A stretch of DNA of 64,000 nucleotides, from the NCBI RefSeq assembly GCF_039634365.2, contig NZ_CP155079.2, forward strand, positions 2,604,001-2,668,000. The letters run 5' to 3'. Numbering within the stretch: position 1 is the first letter of the stretch; each line of letters starts with the position of its first letter. The notes beneath the pieces were generated by a model. That model did not search any database, was not told where the DNA came from, and saw only the letters and a program-made list of their open reading frames with translations. Positions 61,607 to 64,000 of the stretch are shown one piece after another. Position numbers and translations under genes: made by a program. Source of the DNA: Mucilaginibacter sp. PAMB04168. GTDB taxonomy: Bacteria; Bacteroidota; Bacteroidia; Sphingobacteriales; Sphingobacteriaceae.

Positions 61607-62227
61607 ATGATTATGAAAAATTACCTATTACAATCTCTTTCCAAAGCAATGTTTGCAGCTTCTGTAATTGTTGCGGCCGCATTTCAATCAAATGCGCAAA
61701 CGCAAAGCGCTGCGCAACAATCATCTCCAGTTGCAACCGCCGCAAATGCAGACAGAGGATACCTGGTTAAGGTAGGAGACCAGGCGCCCGACAATTTTGA
61801 ATTAGTGTTAGATAACGGAAAGAAAACCTCCCTGAAGCAGTTACGCGGCAAAGTGGTTGTATTGCAATTTACAGCTAGCTGGTGCAGCGTATGCCGCAGA
61901 GAAATGCCGCATTTGGAAACAGACGTGTGGAAGGCTTACCAGAATAAAAACGTAGTGCTTATTGGTGTAGACCGTGACGAACCACTCGAGAAAGTGCAGA
62001 AGTTTCGCCAGGATATACAGGTAACCTATCCTTTGGCTTTAGATCCAGGCGCCGATATATTTGGCCGCTTTGCTGATAAAAAAGCTGGTGTTACACGTAA
62101 TGTAGTTATCGATCAAAGTGGTAAGATAGTTTTTTTGACGAGGCTTTACGACGTAAACGAATTCACGGAAATGGTAAAAGTGATAGACGATTTAGCAAAC
62201 AAACCTTTGTTAAAGGCATCGCTTTAA
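61607..62227 (+). CDS. Exported TlpA-like thioredoxin-fold protein under SAM riboswitch
   Basis: A 206-residue (or 204 from ATG 61613) protein with a signal peptide ending near SNAQ (residue 30). The thioredoxin/AhpC-TSA fold has WCSVC (C93, C96), then RREMPHLETD and LIGVDRDEPLEKV. It should act as a periplasmic thiol-disulfide reductase, TlpA/ResA-like. Being behind a SAM-I riboswitch it is linked to methionine/cysteine status. Its stop is 7 nt before a tRNA-Cys-like sequence. Confidence 0.9.
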   Translation: MIMKNYLLQSLSKAMFAASVIVAAAFQSNAQTQSAAQQSSPVATAANADRGYLVKVGDQAPDNFELVLDNGKKTSLKQLRGKVVVLQFTASWCSVCRREMPHLETDVWKAYQNKNVVLIGVDRDEPLEKVQKFRQDIQVTYPLALDPGADIFGRFADKKAGVTRNVVIDQSGKIVFLTRLYDVNEFTEMVKVIDDLANKPLLKASL

Positions 62228-62234
62228 AAGCAAT

Positions 62235-62306
62235 GGTGGAGTGGCCGAGCGGTTAGGTAGGGGTCTGCAAAACCTTGTACGGTGGTTCGAATCCATCCTC
62301 ACACCT
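62235..62306 (+). tRNA. tRNA-Cys (anticodon GCA) with an irregular acceptor stem
   Basis: Cloverleaf: acceptor GGTGGAG (62235-62241), D-arm GCC...GGT, anticodon arm GGGGT-CTGCAAA-ACCTT with GCA at 62267-62269, T-arm GGTGG-TTCGAAT-CCATC. The 3' acceptor strand reads CTCACACC, one base longer than the CTCCACC that would pair perfectly; a bulged A (62301 or 62303) is needed. Two G-T pairs weaken the anticodon stem. CCA is not encoded. Real tRNA-Cys or a degenerate copy. It is likely co-transcribed with the gene upstream. Confidence 0.75.
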
Positions 62307-62568
62307 CATCATCGGGTTATTAAGTTTTAGGCGCTGTAGGCAACCCGGTGGCATTATTTCAAAGCGCTAAGGCAATTTAAATGTATCTACAATTTTATGA
62401 ATTTTAATTTTTACTCTAAAACCGGCTTTTTTAAACTAATAGCCTGTATCCACTCTTCGAATGATGTTGCTTGTACAAGCAATGGTTGCTGTTGATCTCG
62501 TCTTATTTATAGAGTAACCTTACCGATCCAGGTTCTCACCCTCTTTTTATTTAAATATAAATTTCTTT

Positions 62569-64000
62569 ATGAAAAAAATAAGGATGCTGGCAGTGTTATG
62601 CTTTGCCGGTTATGCTACATCATACGCACAAAACACAAACATTAAGGGCTTCACGGCGGCAGCTGCAACTAAACAACTTCAGGCAGAAAAAGACTTTGAT
62701 AAGCACATAAGTAATGTGCGTATTGGCCATAATATTAAAGAATTGGCTGCACGTCCTCACCATTTGGGCTCGCCCGGAGGAAAGGCCGTAGCACAAGCCG
62801 TTTTACAAAAGTTTAAAGAGTATGGATGGGATGCTCGTATCGAAACGTACCAAGTGTTGTTTCCAACGCCGAAAACGCGATTGCTTGAGCTTACTTATCC
62901 TACTCGATATACAGCAAAACTTAAGGAACCGGCTGTTGCCGAGGATGCCACATCAGGGCAGGAAGGGCAGTTGCCCACCTATAATGCCTGGGGAGCCGAT
63001 GGTGATGTAACCGGCGAATTGGTATATGTGAATTACGGCTTGCCCGATGATTACGAGCAGCTTAACAAACTGGGCATTGATGTAAAAGGAAAAATAGTAA
63101 TTGCCAAATATGGCCGCTCGTGGAGAGGTATTAAACCAAAAGTAGCTTATGAGCATGGAGCCATTGGCTGTATAATATATTCAGATCCTAAAGACGATGG
63201 TTTTTACCAGGGCGAGGTATATCCTAAAGGTCCGTTCAAAAATGACCAGACCGTGCAGCGCGGCTCTGTGATGGATATGGTTATTTACCCGGGCGATCCT
63301 TTAACGCCGAATGTTGGGGCAACTGCAAAAGCCAAAAGATTAGACAAAAGCGAGGCGCAGACCATTTTAAAGATTCCGGTGTTACCCATTAGTTATGGTG
63401 ATGCACAACCGTTGCTTGCTGCATTGGGTGGCCCGGTTGCACCGGCAGATTGGCGCGGAGCACTGCCCATTACTTATCATGTTGGCCCGGGCAAAGCAAA
63501 GGTTCATTTAAAAATAGAGCATAACTGGGATTTAGTGCCCGCCTACAACGTAATTGCCAAAATAAAGGGTAGCCAATTCCCTGAGCAATGGGTAATACGG
63601 GGCAATCACCACGATGCCTGGGTAAACGGCGCTGATGACCCCATAAGTGGTTTGGCTGCCCAGTTGGAAGAAGCGAGGGCCATTGGCCTCTTAGTAAAAG
63701 CAGGCTACAAACCAAAACGTACACTGGTTTATTGCGCTTGGGATGGCGAAGAACCATCGTTGCTCGGCTCAACAGAATGGGTGGAGGATCATGCTGTGGA
63801 GCTGAAAGAAAAGGCAGTAGCTTATATCAATTCCGATGGCAACAGCCGTGGCTTTTTGGGTGCCGGAGGTTCGCATGCGCTTGAGGTATTCACCAGCGAA
63901 ATTGCTAAAGACGTGATGGATCCACAGACCCGCGTAAGCGTTTTTGAACGTAAGCGGGCTAATGATGCTGTGCATGCTGTATCAGCCAAAGCGCAAAAAG
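62569..64000 (+). CDS. Secreted M28-family metallopeptidase (glutamate carboxypeptidase II-like), 3' end cut
   Basis: Open frame from ATG 62569 to the window end, 477 codons seen. Signal peptide 1-20 ends in SYAQ. A PA-type insert (about 125-260: KGKIVIAKYGRSWRG, AYEHGAIGCIIYSDP) is followed by the catalytic peptidase domain. Zinc ligands are in GNHHDAWVNGADDP, and the catalytic Glu and ligand Glu are in CAWDGEEPSLLGSTEW. It matches the PSMA/TfR-like M28B group, which cleaves acidic C-terminal residues from peptides. The remaining C-terminal dimerisation region lies outside. Confidence 0.93.
   Translation, partial: MKKIRMLAVLCFAGYATSYAQNTNIKGFTAAAATKQLQAEKDFDKHISNVRIGHNIKELAARPHHLGSPGGKAVAQAVLQKFKEYGWDARIETYQVLFPTPKTRLLELTYPTRYTAKLKEPAVAEDATSGQEGQLPTYNAWGADGDVTGELVYVNYGLPDDYEQLNKLGIDVKGKIVIAKYGRSWRGIKPKVAYEHGAIGCIIYSDPKDDGFYQGEVYPKGPFKNDQTVQRGSVMDMVIYPGDPLTPNVGATAKAKRLDKSEAQTILKIPVLPISYGDAQPLLAALGGPVAPADWRGALPITYHVGPGKAKVHLKIEHNWDLVPAYNVIAKIKGSQFPEQWVIRGNHHDAWVNGADDPISGLAAQLEEARAIGLLVKAGYKPKRTLVYCAWDGEEPSLLGSTEWVEDHAVELKEKAVAYINSDGNSRGFLGAGGSHALEVFTSEIAKDVMDPQTRVSVFERKRANDAVHAVSAKAQK

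Noticed and set aside
1..64000. CRISPR arrays, insertion sequences, prophage, integrase attachment sites
   Set aside because: No regularly spaced repeats, transposase, integrase or phage structural genes were seen on either strand.

Overview
The window reads as a chromosomal segment of a Bacteroidota bacterium, most likely family Sphingobacteriaceae (Mucilaginibacter or Pedobacter type). The reasons are protein-level resemblance throughout, few clear Shine-Dalgarno sites, several -7 boxes of the Bacteroidota form TAnnTTTG, and characteristic gene sets (argG-argC cluster with a GNAT, ImuA-ImuB-DnaE2 cassette, EpsC-type serine acetyltransferase, RND pump with lipoprotein adaptor). The genus is an inference. 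No prophage, insertion sequence, CRISPR array or rRNA was seen.

Layout. 1-3277 (minus): arginine biosynthesis, in transcription order GNAT acetyltransferase, argG, a small cupin, argC (3' end cut by the window edge). 3551-8833: mostly single housekeeping genes, namely a Crp-like regulator, DinB and 2'-5' RNA ligase family proteins, a CrtA-like protein, and a msrC-hydrolase-alkyladenine glycosylase run. 8878-11922: kynureninase, bestrophin channel and histone-deacetylase-like hydrolase in one tight operon, convergent with a MATE exporter. 13354-21869: Schlafen/AlbA-type protein, GNAT, glycosyltransferase, DUF proteins, secreted gluconolactonase-like protein, S9 peptidase, methyltransferase, DUF92. 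21992-29543: cold-shock protein, a giant multi-PAS histidine kinase, and cysE-cysM. 29788-36063: a small membrane protein followed by a complete tripartite RND efflux system.

36172-46990 is a DNA-damage region. alkB and a small gene run leftward. A 35-codon ORF, imuA, imuB, dnaE2, a Pif1-like helicase, a small unknown gene and topoisomerase III run rightward. Between the two arms sit two back-to-back -7 boxes around a short palindrome. This is the most coherent candidate for an under-described system in the window: a mutasome extended with a helicase and a type IA topoisomerase.

47137-58844: FUSC transporter, SelO, GH28 polygalacturonase, a broken small gene, an SF2 helicase, a GT35-type glucan phosphorylase homologue with Thr where the PLP-binding lysine is expected, and a PhoD-like phosphatase. 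58987-64000: a lysine-rich small protein, a pseudogene remnant, a minimal Hsp70, then a SAM-I riboswitch ahead of a secreted TlpA-like thioredoxin whose stop codon lies 7 nt from a tRNA-Cys-like sequence with an irregular acceptor stem, and finally an M28 metallopeptidase cut by the window end.

Everything was read by eye. Family names rest on recognised motifs, not on searches. Promoter calls rest mainly on the -7 box, because clear -33 boxes were rarely found.
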